36,429 nt of DNA from positions 1-36,429 of the forward strand of contig CAYWFB010000009.1 of the NCBI GenBank assembly GCA_964457415.1, in the 5' to 3' direction. Source of the stretch: Fimenecus sp964457415. GTDB taxonomy: Bacteria; Bacillota; Clostridia; Oscillospirales; Acutalibacteraceae. The notes beneath the pieces were generated by a model that was not told the origin of the DNA, did no database searches, and worked only from the letters and a program-made list of their open reading frames with translations. Position numbers and translations under genes: made by a program. This document shows, one piece after another, positions 8,933 to 17,644 of this stretch (position 1 is the stretch's first letter; each line of letters starts with the position of its first letter).

Positions 8933-8961
8933 ATTTTAGCCCATTTTTACTGATTTGTAAA
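8933..8961 (-). promoter_or_regulatory. Promoter of the GH123-rodA operon
   Basis: On the minus strand: -35 TTTACA (complement of 8956-8961), 17-bp spacer, -10 TAAAAT (complement of 8933-8938), about 30 bp before the TTG start. Back to back with the typA promoter. Confidence 0.5.
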
Positions 8962-8994
8962 GTATATTAAGGTTAAATTAGTGTTAATTTATCC

Positions 8995-9023
8995 TTGCAC
9001 AATGTAATATATAGTGGTAAAAT
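8995..9023 (+). promoter_or_regulatory. Promoter of typA
   Basis: -35 TTGCAC (8995-9000), 17-bp spacer, -10 TAAAAT (9018-9023) with an upstream TG (extended -10), about 34 bp before the translation start. Confidence 0.55.
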
Positions 9024-9056
9024 ATATAGTCGAAATTAAAAGCGTAGGTGAAAATC

Positions 9057-10877
9057 TTGAAAAAAAGAGAAGATATTAGAAATATTGCCATTATTGCTCA
9101 CGTTGACCATGGTAAAACCACTATGGTTGACGAGCTTTTAAAGCAAAGTGGTATTTTTAGAAGTAATGAAGTTGTTCAGGATAGAGTTATGGACTCAAAT
9201 GACCTTGAAAGAGAACGTGGAATAACAATTCTTTCAAAAAACACTTCAGTTCATTATAAAGATATTAAAATCAATATTGTTGATACTCCCGGACACGCAG
9301 ATTTCGGCGGTGAGGTTGAACGAATTCTCACAATGGTTGACGGCGTGTTACTTCTTGTTGATGCATTTGAGGGTTGTATGCCACAGACAAGGTTTGTTCT
9401 TAAAAAAGCACTTGGACTTAACAAAAAAGTTCTTGTAGTTGTAAATAAGATTGACCGTCCCGGTGCACGTCCTGCAGAGGTTATTGATGAGGTGCTTGAC
9501 TTATTCATTGAACTTGGAGCAAGTGATGAGCAGATTGAATTCCCCGTAATTTATGCATCAGCACGTGATGGTTACGCTTCACTTGAGCCGGATGTACGTA
9601 GTGGTGATATGCGACCTCTTTTTGATGCAATTATTGAAAATATTGAGCCTCCCGCAGGTGACATTGATGCGCCCTTGCAGGTTCTTTTCTCAAGCCTTGA
9701 TTATGACGATTATATTGGCAGAATTGGTGTTGGTCGAGTTGAACGCGGTAGAATCAACCGTAATGATTTGGTTACTCTCTGCAAAACTGACGGAAGCCAA
9801 GAGAATGTACGTATTTCTCGTCTTTATCAGTTTGAGGGTCTAAAGAGGGTTGAGGTCGAGAGTGCGGCAATCGGTGATATTATCTGTATTTCCGGTATTA
9901 CTGACCTTAATATTGGTGAAACAATTTGTTCACCTGATTGTGTTGAACCTCTTCCTTTCATTAAAATTGACGAGCCTACTTTATCAATGAATTTTATTGT
10001 CAATGACAGTCCATTCGCAGGCAAAGAGGGCAAGTTTGTTACATCCCGTAATCTTCGCGACCGTCTTTTTAAAGAGGTTGAAACGAATGTAAGTATGCGT
10101 GTTGAAGAAACAGATTCAACAGATACCTTTAAGGTTTCAGGTCGTGGTGAATTACACCTTTCAATTCTCATTGAAACTATGCGCCGTCAGGGATATGAAT
10201 TTCAGGTTTCCCGCCCCAAAGTAATTACAAAGTTTGAAAACGGTGTACTTTTAGAACCAATGGAATTGCTTATTGTTGAGGTTCCCGAGGAATATGTTGG
10301 TTCTGTAATGATGAAAATCGGTTCACGTCGTGGTGAACTTGAAAATATGGGTACTCGTGAGGGCGGTTCAACGCATCTCGAGTTTAGAATTCCCGCTCGC
10401 GGACTTATCGGCTATCGTTCAGAATTTATGACCGATACAAATGGCAACGGTATTATGAATAACCTTTTTGCAGGTTATGAAGAATATAAGGGCGAAATTG
10501 AAACTAGAGACAGAGGCTCAATTGTTGTTCATGAGACGGGCGAGAGCACTGCTTACGGACTTTTCAATACTCAGGACAGAGGTCGTCTTTTCATCGGTCC
10601 CGGTGTTCCTGTATATGAGGGTATGATTGTTGGTGAATGCGCAAAGAGTGAGGATGTTGTTTGTAATGTATGTAAAACAAAGCATCTTACAAACACACGT
10701 GCTTCAGGCTCAGACGATGCTTTGCGTCTTGTTCCGCACACAACCTTAAGCCTTGAGCAGTCAATGGAATTCATAAAAGATGACGAGCTTATGGAGGTAA
10801 CTCCTACAAATATTCGTCTTCGTAAAACAATTCTTTCAAAGGAATTAAGAATGAAGCAACAGTTTAAGAAGAAATAA
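9057..10877 (+). CDS. typA: Ribosome-associated translational GTPase TypA/BipA
   Basis: 606-residue translational GTPase that binds the 70S ribosome and helps large-subunit assembly and stress growth. G1 AHVDHGKT, G2 RERGITI, G3 DTPGHADFGGEV and G4 NKIDRPGARP lie in the first 135 residues. EF-G-like domains II, III and V follow, and the BipA-specific C-terminal domain contains FNTQDRGRLFIGPG. Full family length. TTG at 9057 is preferred because AGGTG (9046-9050) sits 6 bases upstream and the protein then begins like B. subtilis TypA. An in-frame GTG at 9048 is part of that ribosome site and would add three residues. The MreB-like gene follows 32 bases later in the same direction. Confidence 0.93.
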   Translation: MKKREDIRNIAIIAHVDHGKTTMVDELLKQSGIFRSNEVVQDRVMDSNDLERERGITILSKNTSVHYKDIKINIVDTPGHADFGGEVERILTMVDGVLLLVDAFEGCMPQTRFVLKKALGLNKKVLVVVNKIDRPGARPAEVIDEVLDLFIELGASDEQIEFPVIYASARDGYASLEPDVRSGDMRPLFDAIIENIEPPAGDIDAPLQVLFSSLDYDDYIGRIGVGRVERGRINRNDLVTLCKTDGSQENVRISRLYQFEGLKRVEVESAAIGDIICISGITDLNIGETICSPDCVEPLPFIKIDEPTLSMNFIVNDSPFAGKEGKFVTSRNLRDRLFKEVETNVSMRVEETDSTDTFKVSGRGELHLSILIETMRRQGYEFQVSRPKVITKFENGVLLEPMELLIVEVPEEYVGSVMMKIGSRRGELENMGTREGGSTHLEFRIPARGLIGYRSEFMTDTNGNGIMNNLFAGYEEYKGEIETRDRGSIVVHETGESTAYGLFNTQDRGRLFIGPGVPVYEGMIVGECAKSEDVVCNVCKTKHLTNTRASGSDDALRLVPHTTLSLEQSMEFIKDDELMEVTPTNIRLRKTILSKELRMKQQFKKK

Positions 10878-10909
10878 TCAATTCTGAATATATTAAGGAG
10901 GTGACACTT

Positions 10910-11959
10910 GTGAAAGGAATGAAAATCGGCATTGACTTTGGCTCTTCTTCTCTTAAAATTTTTGCAGAGGGCAAGGGCGTAGTTGTTGATGAGCCGTCAA
11001 TTGTTGCAGTTGAGACTGAAACGGGTAAACCTATTGCGTTCGGTAAGGCGGCAGATGCTGTTTATGGCAGATGTATCGATGACATTAAGGTTGTAAAAGT
11101 AATTCGAAACGGTGTCATTTCTGACTTTGTTATGGCAGAAAGAATGTTGCGATATTATCTGCAACGTGTCTGCGGTAATAGAATTTATAAACCAAATGTT
11201 ATTATTTCGCTTTCAACTGACATTTCCAGCCTTGAAAAGAAGACTTTTCTTGATGCTGTCACATTGGCAGGTGCGGGCAGAGTTTGTATGGTCGAGGGTA
11301 TTCTTGCTTCCGCTTTTGGTGCAAATGTGGCAACCGATAAAATTGGCGGAAGAATGGTGCTTGATATTGGTCATCAGCTTACTGAGTTCGCTGTTGTTTC
11401 AATGGGCAGTATTGCCGCAAGCGGTGTAATAAGATGCGGAAGCGACGAAATTGACAAGGCGATTATAAAGCACCTTAAAAGAGATCGTGACATAAATATT
11501 GGTCCTCATACCGCACGGGAAATCAAGAATAAAATTACTTCTGCACAGCAAAGAGATTGCGAAACCGCTTTAATGGTTTCAGGCAAAAGTAACCTTGATG
11601 AAATGCCTATTTCATTTGAGATTACTTCAACAGAGATTTACCCATTTGTTGACGAGCAGATTTCTGCACTCGTTCGCGATATCCACTCTGAAATGCAGAA
11701 TATTCCGCCCGAATTACTCGCCGATGCGGCAGACCATGGAATTTTGCTTTGCGGCGGTGGTGTGCTAATTTTCGATATTGCCGAGCGAATTGAAGAAGAA
11801 ACAGGTATTCGCTGTGAGGTTATGGAAGAACCAAGACTTGCCAAAATAAAAGGCTTGGGCACGTTGATGATGGATGATAAGCTACTTGAAAATAACGGCT
11901 ACCGTTTCATTTTCAAAGACGAAATCAGAGAGAGAATAAGAAAGTTTGACAAAATATAA
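10910..11959 (+). CDS. Divergent MreB-like actin-family protein
   Basis: 349-residue bacterial actin of the MreB/Mbl group, expected to form cytoplasmic filaments that guide wall synthesis. Phosphate-1 loop DFGSSSLKI (9-17), phosphate-2 region beginning DIG at 152-154, adenosine motif CGGGVL near the C-terminus. Odd: the phosphate-2 loop reads DIGHQLTE where MreB normally has DIGGGTTE, so two Gly and one Thr are replaced (H155, Q156, L157), while T158-E159 remain. Start GTG at 10910: AAGGAGG (10895-10901) is 8 bases upstream; the in-frame GTG at 10901 lies inside that site. Same direction as typA, so perhaps cotranscribed. Ends in a shared terminator. Not assigned to mreB or mbl because of the divergence. 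Confidence 0.8.
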   Translation: MKGMKIGIDFGSSSLKIFAEGKGVVVDEPSIVAVETETGKPIAFGKAADAVYGRCIDDIKVVKVIRNGVISDFVMAERMLRYYLQRVCGNRIYKPNVIISLSTDISSLEKKTFLDAVTLAGAGRVCMVEGILASAFGANVATDKIGGRMVLDIGHQLTEFAVVSMGSIAASGVIRCGSDEIDKAIIKHLKRDRDINIGPHTAREIKNKITSAQQRDCETALMVSGKSNLDEMPISFEITSTEIYPFVDEQISALVRDIHSEMQNIPPELLADAADHGILLCGGGVLIFDIAERIEEETGIRCEVMEEPRLAKIKGLGTLMMDDKLLENNGYRFIFKDEIRERIRKFDKI

Positions 11960-12000
11960 AAGCAGAGCAAATGCTGTTGAGTAAATGCTCTGCTTTTATA
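11955..12000. terminator. Bidirectional terminator between MreB-like gene and ldh
   Basis: A 15-bp perfect inverted repeat: 11955-11969 pairs with 11986-12000 (core GCAGAGCA/TGCTCTGC) with flanking A and T tracts. It serves both convergent operons. Confidence 0.9.
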
Positions 12001-12001
12001 T

Positions 12002-12958
12002 TTAAAAACCTATATGCTCAGCAGTTTCTTTTAAGAAATTGCAGGACTCAATAAAAGCTTTTTCTTCATCATCTTTTAAATCAAGAACAATTATATCTTC
12101 AACGCCATTTCTACCTATTATTGCGGGTAGACCTGCATAAACACCGCTTATTCCATATTGACCGTTCAATAATACGGAACAAGTCAAAGCGCTTTTTTCA
12201 TCACCGAAAATTGCTCTTACAATACGCACAAGTGCCATACCAATGCCGTAATATGTGGCTGATTTTGCTCTGATAATTTCTTGTGCCGCACTAGTAACAT
12301 TTTTACTGATATTGTTCAAATCTTCAATTTTCCATTTGCCGTTTGAGTGGTTAATAATATCAAATACACTTTTGGTTGTGACATAAGCCTGTGACCAAGG
12401 CACAAGCTCACTGTCACCGTGCTCGCCAATTACATAAGCATGAACATTTCTTGGGTCAATTGAAAAATAATCACCCAATAAATATCGAAGTCTTGCGGTA
12501 TCAAGTGTAGTGCCACTGCCTATCACTCTTGACGGGTCAAATCCTGACAATTCAAGAGTGATTTTTGTCATAATATCAACGGGATTTGTGGCAACAAGAA
12601 AAATACCGTTGAAACCGCTTTTAATTACCGGGTCAATAATTGAACGGAATACTTCATAATTTCGGTGGAGAAGTGCTGTTCTGCCTTCTCCCTCTTTTTG
12701 ATTTACACCCGCCGCAATTACAACAATATCCGCGTCACAACAGTCACAGTATTCGCCGTCAAAAATCAACATATTTCTTTTCGCAAATGGCAGACCGTGG
12801 TTCATATCCATTGCTTCGCCATGTGCCTTGACTTTATTTATGTCAATGAGCACAAGCTGGTCGCACTCACCGCTATTCATTAATGCATAGGCGAAACTCA
12901 TGCCCACAAAGCCTGTGCCGATTAGTGCAACCTTTTTTAAGTCCGTTTTTTTCTTCAT
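12002..12958 (-). CDS. ldh: L-lactate dehydrogenase
   Basis: 318 residues, full length for NAD-dependent L-LDH. Rossmann motif GTGFVG (14-19), Asp39 for NAD, Gln87 at the position that separates lactate (Gln) from malate (Arg) dehydrogenases, Arg93, NPVD (125-128), Asp153, Arg156 and the catalytic His180 in GEHGDSE. It reduces pyruvate to L-lactate, regenerating NAD+ in fermentation. ATG with GGTGAAAAGGAT upstream. It lies 14 bases after asnB and is probably cotranscribed with it. Confidence 0.93.
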   Translation of the reverse strand: MKKKTDLKKVALIGTGFVGMSFAYALMNSGECDQLVLIDINKVKAHGEAMDMNHGLPFAKRNMLIFDGEYCDCCDADIVVIAAGVNQKEGEGRTALLHRNYEVFRSIIDPVIKSGFNGIFLVATNPVDIMTKITLELSGFDPSRVIGSGTTLDTARLRYLLGDYFSIDPRNVHAYVIGEHGDSELVPWSQAYVTTKSVFDIINHSNGKWKIEDLNNISKNVTSAAQEIIRAKSATYYGIGMALVRIVRAIFGDEKSALTCSVLLNGQYGISGVYAGLPAIIGRNGVEDIIVLDLKDDEEKAFIESCNFLKETAEHIGF

Positions 12959-12972
12959 ATCCTTTTCACCGA

Positions 12973-14802
12973 TTATTCAATAGTAATATTGTATTTTTCG
13001 AGCCAATAATTTATTTGCACAAAATATGCAATAGTCTGCGGTGTTGTCATAAGCTGACCGTACCAAGGCTCGTGTCTTTCTGTGTTCAATAGTTTCTGCA
13101 ATTCTTCTTTTTTTATGAATGTTAAAATAGGTGAAGAGGGATTTTCTATAATTTCTTTTAACATACCTGAAACTAAATTTAAATATTCAGGATTATGAGT
13201 TTTTGGGTATGGACTCTTTTTACGCCATAAAACCTCGTCAGGCAAAATGCCTGTCACGGCTTGCCTTAAAAGACCTTTTTCATATGATTTATAGTCTTTA
13301 TATTCCCATGGTACAGAATATAGATATTCAGCAATTCTGTAGTCGCAGAATGGCACACGCACCTCAAGAGCGTTATACATACTCATTCTGTCTTTGCGGT
13401 CAAGAAGCGTTTGCATAAACCAATCAAGATTTAACTTCATCATCTCTTTCATTCGGGATTCAAGAGGGGAAATACCTTTGATTTTGGAAGTGTTAATTAA
13501 TGTGTCTTTATATCTGGAATAAACATAATCTTCGCCATTTGGGAGCTTTATATCTTCCTTTATAAAGGATTTTCTGTAAGCAGTTGACTGTGCCCACGGA
13601 AAACCGTTGATTGCTCTGATTTCTTTATCACGATACCAAGGATATCCGCCGAAAATCTCGTCGGCACATTCGCCTGAAAGTGCAACAGTACAGTGCTTTT
13701 TAATTTCTTTGCAAAAAAGCAATAAAGATGAATCAACATCGGCCATTCCCGGTAAATCTCGTGCATCAACGGCTTCTAAAAGTGCACTTGCAAGGTCGCG
13801 GATGTTAAGAGTAATTAAATGGTGCTCACAACCAAGATATTCAGACATCTTTTTGATGTATTCCGTATCGTTGTTAGGCTGGAATTTGCTTGTTTTAAAG
13901 TATTTGTCATTATCCTCATATGTCACCGAAAAGGTTTTCAACTGTTGACCTTTTTCCTTGAAATATGAGTTTGCAACAGAAGATATTATACTTGAATCAA
14001 GTCCACCTGAAAGAAATGTACCAACTGGTACATCAGAAACTAACTGTCTTGTTATTGCGTCTTTTACAAGAAATTTGACTTGTTCAACGGTTTGCTCGAA
14101 ATTATCAGTATGTTCGCGGTCTTTGAGTGTCCAATACTTTTTAATTTTTATTCCATTTTTTGAGTAGTAACCACAACAGGCAGGCTTAATTTCATTGATA
14201 TTTTTGAATACTGCATAGCCGGGAGTTCTGCCGGGACCTATAAACATAATTTCAGCTATTGAATTCTCGTTGATAATTGGTTCAACATATTGGTGTTCGA
14301 GAAGTGCTTTAATTTCAGAACCAAAGATAAATGAATTATTTACAATCGTGTAAAATAAGGGCTTAACGCCCATTCTATCACGGGCAAAAAATAGTCTTTT
14401 TTCTGCTTCATCCCAAACCGCGAAAGCGAAAATTCCATTGAATTTTTCAACACATTTTTCTTTCCATTCTACAAAAGCTTTTAAAACAACCTCGGTGTCG
14501 GAATGCCCAATAAATTTATGATTTAAAAGCTTTAATTCGTCGCGAACCTCGTCTGTATTATACAATTCACCGTTATAAACGAGTGTGTATTCGTTTTCAC
14601 CATATTTTGTAGTCATCGGTTGAATTCCGTTTTCAATATCAATAACACATAGGCGTGAATGAATAAGTGCTGCATTATCTTTTATATATATTCCGTTCTG
14701 GTCCGGTCCGCGGGGTGCAAGCACCTTTTGCATTTTCAAAAATGAGTTTTTGTTTTTTATTACGGAATGTGAATATGATATTTCGCCTGCTATACCACAC
14801 AT
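12973..14802 (-). CDS. asnB: Asparagine synthase, glutamine-hydrolysing
   Basis: 609 residues. N-terminal class II glutaminase with the processed Cys2 nucleophile (MCGIAGE), RGPD (31-34), NG at 77-78 and HSDTE (100-104). The synthetase domain carries the pyrophosphate loop SGGLDSS (265-271) and SGECADEIFGGYPWY. It makes asparagine from aspartate, glutamine and ATP in the cytoplasm. Length and motifs fit AsnB/AsnO types. ATG with GAGGTG six bases upstream. First gene of the asnB-ldh pair. Confidence 0.92.
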   Translation of the reverse strand: MCGIAGEISYSHSVIKNKNSFLKMQKVLAPRGPDQNGIYIKDNAALIHSRLCVIDIENGIQPMTTKYGENEYTLVYNGELYNTDEVRDELKLLNHKFIGHSDTEVVLKAFVEWKEKCVEKFNGIFAFAVWDEAEKRLFFARDRMGVKPLFYTIVNNSFIFGSEIKALLEHQYVEPIINENSIAEIMFIGPGRTPGYAVFKNINEIKPACCGYYSKNGIKIKKYWTLKDREHTDNFEQTVEQVKFLVKDAITRQLVSDVPVGTFLSGGLDSSIISSVANSYFKEKGQQLKTFSVTYEDNDKYFKTSKFQPNNDTEYIKKMSEYLGCEHHLITLNIRDLASALLEAVDARDLPGMADVDSSLLLFCKEIKKHCTVALSGECADEIFGGYPWYRDKEIRAINGFPWAQSTAYRKSFIKEDIKLPNGEDYVYSRYKDTLINTSKIKGISPLESRMKEMMKLNLDWFMQTLLDRKDRMSMYNALEVRVPFCDYRIAEYLYSVPWEYKDYKSYEKGLLRQAVTGILPDEVLWRKKSPYPKTHNPEYLNLVSGMLKEIIENPSSPILTFIKKEELQKLLNTERHEPWYGQLMTTPQTIAYFVQINYWLEKYNITIE

Positions 14803-14918
14803 AAAATCACCTCAAAAAATTTGCTTCATAATAGAATATGAAATTAAGCATAAAAAATACTCAATAAATCTTTTCTTTTAAAATTTCTTATGTTAATATA
14901 TGGTCTGAGGTGGTAATT

Positions 14919-16451
14919 TTGTCACGATTTGTAAATCATATAGGTTCATTTTTTCCAAAACTTCAGAAAGACCACAAGGTTCACGATGGTGAAGTTTTTA
15001 CAGAGGTTTATGATGGGGATTTTTATAAAGACATTCCTTTTAAAAAATATATAAATTTTGATTTGAGATTACCTTTACACGACGCAAAATATATCCGAGA
15101 TTTCGGTGCAAAAGCCGATGATATTACTGTCAATAATGCAAAAATGATTAACACAGCAATCGAAACCTGTCACAAAAATGGCGGAGGAATTGTAGTTGTT
15201 GACGGCGGTAATTACACAAGCGGTACGGTATATCTTAAAAGTAATGTTGTTTTATATATTGCAGATGGTTCGTCAATTGTGGCATCGCATAATACTGATG
15301 ATTATTCGGAAAATGCGTTGATTTATGCTAACAACTGTGAAAACATTGGCATTGTAGGTCCGGGTAAAATTTGTGGTGAGGGTAATTATTTCTCGCTTAA
15401 ACCAACTTTATCGCCAAAGCTTGAGCCGTTCAATAAAACACTTGATGTATGGGATATGCGTCAGGAATACAGAAAAAGAATTCGTTTTCCCCATAAGAGT
15501 AAATATGGCTATCTGATGTTTTTGAAGAATTGTAATCAAATTAAGCTGTATAATCTTATTCTTGAGAATTCTGCAATGTGGACACTGAATGTGAATTCTT
15601 CTAATAATGTTAATATTTCAAACGTTGTTTTAAATAATAACCGCCACGTTGCTAACTGTGACGGCGTTGATATTTGTGGTTCTTCAAATGTTATTGTTAA
15701 AAATTGTTTTGTGTCAACCGCAGACGACGGAATAGTGCTAAAAAATAATATGAGTGTTGCAACTTCGGGTGACGACGGACTCAAAATCAAGAATAATCTA
15801 GATGTAGCATGCAAGCGTGGAATGAGCAATATTTATATTCACGATTGCGAGGTGGTGTCTTGCACAAATGCCTTTAAAATCGGCACAGAAACCTCGCTTG
15901 ATATAAGTGATGTAACTGTTGAAAATTGTAAATTCTATTTGACCGATATTTACCCCGCGGGTGTCAGTGGAATTTCAATTGAATCCTGTGACGGCGCAAA
16001 AGTCAGCAATATCAATATTTCGGATATTGAAATAGATTCTATGGCTTGCCCGTTGTTTATAAGACTTAATAATCGCAATGGCGACAATAAACCCGAGCTT
16101 GACGGCAGGGGCGAAATTGAAAATATTACAGTCAAAAATATTTTTGCAAAAAATGTTGAAATCCCTATAATGATTATGGGAATTTCTAATCAAAAAATTA
16201 AAGATGTAAAACTTGTGAATTTTGATATAAGATACGCAGACGGAAAGGATTATTTCGATTTCAGATTTAAAATCCCAGAACAAGAAAAAGAATACCCTGA
16301 GTGCAACCGTTTCAGGAATATCAATTCTTACGGAATTTTCGTGCGTCACGCTGAAAATATTTCTTTAGCAAATTTCAAGGTAAAATCAAGAGAAAATACA
16401 CATCGTAGATTTAAGAAAATAATTGATTGCAAAAATTTCAGTATTAAATAG
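14919..16451 (+). CDS. GH28-like right-handed beta-helix glycoside hydrolase
   Basis: 510 residues with a pectate-lyase-like start (DFGAKADD, 61-68; NGGGIVVVDGGNY, 87-99) and parallel beta-helix repeats. GH28 signature NCDGVD (246-251) and ADDG (268-271) supply the three expected Asp (248, 269, 270). The usual polygalacturonase GHG histidine is replaced by a NAFKIGTET segment, so activity on homogalacturonan is unsure. A second DDGLKIKNN follows DDGIVLKNN within 20 residues, a small internal duplication. No signal peptide: it probably acts on imported oligosaccharides. Start TTG at 14919: GAGGTGG (14907-14913) lies 5 bases upstream; the in-frame GTG at 14910 is inside that site. Confidence 0.78.
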   Translation: MSRFVNHIGSFFPKLQKDHKVHDGEVFTEVYDGDFYKDIPFKKYINFDLRLPLHDAKYIRDFGAKADDITVNNAKMINTAIETCHKNGGGIVVVDGGNYTSGTVYLKSNVVLYIADGSSIVASHNTDDYSENALIYANNCENIGIVGPGKICGEGNYFSLKPTLSPKLEPFNKTLDVWDMRQEYRKRIRFPHKSKYGYLMFLKNCNQIKLYNLILENSAMWTLNVNSSNNVNISNVVLNNNRHVANCDGVDICGSSNVIVKNCFVSTADDGIVLKNNMSVATSGDDGLKIKNNLDVACKRGMSNIYIHDCEVVSCTNAFKIGTETSLDISDVTVENCKFYLTDIYPAGVSGISIESCDGAKVSNINISDIEIDSMACPLFIRLNNRNGDNKPELDGRGEIENITVKNIFAKNVEIPIMIMGISNQKIKDVKLVNFDIRYADGKDYFDFRFKIPEQEKEYPECNRFRNINSYGIFVRHAENISLANFKVKSRENTHRRFKKIIDCKNFSIK

Positions 16452-16460
16452 GAGTCAGTT

Positions 16461-16858
16461 ATGGATATTCGTGAAAAATGCATAGTGGCGATTTATATTT
16501 ATCAGGTGATGAAGATTTAGTTGCAGAGCAGTTGACATTTGTTGAAAAGCTTTATGATTTCAATGCCACTCGTCCATTTCAAAAGTACAGTACAACAATT
16601 AGTAAACTTAAATCTAATCCGTCAGATGTGTATAAATATATATACTCTAAAATATTGTTTGATGATGGAAAACTCAACAAAATAATTAATGAAGCAAACA
16701 GTATTTACAATAACTATAAAACCCCCACTAAAGAATTTGATAGTATAAAATATTGGCTTTCGTCAACAAAAAGTAAGTTATTATCATCAATAAAAAATGG
16801 CAATGCAAAACAAGTATCCTATCTTATTTCGACAAATACATGGAAATTGTTAGTATGA
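16461..16858 (+). pseudogene. Decayed sugar O-acetyltransferase start fused to an unrelated remnant
   Basis: AGGAG at 16450-16454 and ATG at 16461 begin MDIREK, then the frame is lost within a run of five A (16474-16478); one extra base would continue as MHSGDLYLSGDEDLVAEQ and on to FNATRPF. That is the N-terminus of maltose/galactoside O-acetyltransferases (Mac domain). The hexapeptide-repeat body that should follow is absent. Instead, from about 16590, an 85-residue stretch with IKYWLSSTKSKLL and STNTWKLL recalls the C-terminal half of nucleotidyltransferase-fold proteins (from memory, weak). It ends at 16858, overlapping the 3' end of trmO. Read as a frameshifted fragment joined by deletion to a second gene's tail; the frame from 16478 stays open for 126 codons, so a new short gene is possible. 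Confidence 0.55.
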
Positions 16859-17533
16859 TATTTCAACTATTGTAAGTTCTTTTTCATTAACTTTGAATTT
16901 AACCTGCATATCCCCGTAACTCATACCGTAAATTCTTTCGCTGTCGTTTTGATATGAAGGGCGGGGGTCGTGCTTTAAGGTTTCAAGTAATCCGTCAATT
17001 TTGTCAAACGGAACTTTATTTAAAAGCTCATCACTACACTTTATTTCAAGCAAGCCGGTTGTATCTTCTAAAGCAAAGCCATTTGAAGCATCGGGTCTGC
17101 TGTCGGTATACGGAAGATAGGGTTTTATATCAATAATTGGTGTTCCGTGCATTAAATCAGCACCGACAACATATATTGATTTACCTTCCTTTTGATTCCA
17201 GTCAGTTTTAATTACCTTTACACAAGAAATTCCTAATCTGTTGGGCCTGAACGGAGAACGACTCGCAAACACACCCACACGCTTATTACCGCCCAATTTT
17301 GGCGGTCTGACGGTTGGTTTAATAAGTTTTTTATCAACTTCAGAAAAATGCCAGATAAGCCATAAATGTGTAAATTCTTCAATACCTTTGAAAAAATCAG
17401 GATTTTTATAATCTTTTTCAAATACAATTCTCGAAATTGTGCTTTCAGATAATCCGCTTTGCCTTGGAATACCAAACTTTTCCTTATAATCATTGTAAAT
17501 ATAGCCGATTGGTTCAATTGTTATTTTTCCCAT
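16850..17533 (-). CDS. trmO: tRNA N6-threonylcarbamoyladenosine methyltransferase TrmO (TsaA family)
   Basis: 227 residues, TsaA/YaeB beta-barrel family. TrmO methylates t6A at position 37 of some tRNAs using SAM. Family motifs: PIGYI near the start, IPRQSG, HLWLIWHFSE, RPPKLGG, RVGVFASRSPFRPN and YLPYTDSRPDA. The usual C-terminal extension with DPRPSYQ is present, so full length. ATG at 17533 was chosen because GAGGTGG (complement of 17539-17545) precedes it; a longer open frame to 17569 adds 12 residues with no support. The 3' end overlaps the degenerate fragment on the other strand by 9 bases. No terminator is visible after it. Confidence 0.88.
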   Translation of the reverse strand: MGKITIEPIGYIYNDYKEKFGIPRQSGLSESTISRIVFEKDYKNPDFFKGIEEFTHLWLIWHFSEVDKKLIKPTVRPPKLGGNKRVGVFASRSPFRPNRLGISCVKVIKTDWNQKEGKSIYVVGADLMHGTPIIDIKPYLPYTDSRPDASNGFALEDTTGLLEIKCSDELLNKVPFDKIDGLLETLKHDPRPSYQNDSERIYGMSYGDMQVKFKVNEKELTIVEISY

Positions 17534-17586
17534 ATTTTCCACCTCAAAAATAATATAACATATTTTCAAAAAAATTGCTACTATTG

Positions 17587-17614
17587 TTGTATTTTTTGAA
17601 AATTATGGTAGAAT
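17587..17614 (+). promoter_or_regulatory. Promoter of rubrerythrin gene
   Basis: -35 TTGTAT (17587-17592), 16-bp spacer, extended -10 TG-G-TAGAAT (TG at 17606-17607, hexamer 17609-17614). It lies 30 bp before the ATG at 17645. No clear PerR box was picked out. Confidence 0.5.
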
Positions 17615-17644
17615 AATATTATAAAAAATAAGGAGTGATTTCTA

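Noticed and set aside
10901..10909. GTG at 10901 as start of the MreB-like gene
   Set aside because: It is part of the AAGGAGGTG ribosome site that serves the GTG at 10910.
14803..14918. Divergent promoters between asnB and the GH28 gene
   Set aside because: Several AT-rich hexamers could be -10 boxes, but no -35/-10 pair with good spacing stood out on either strand.
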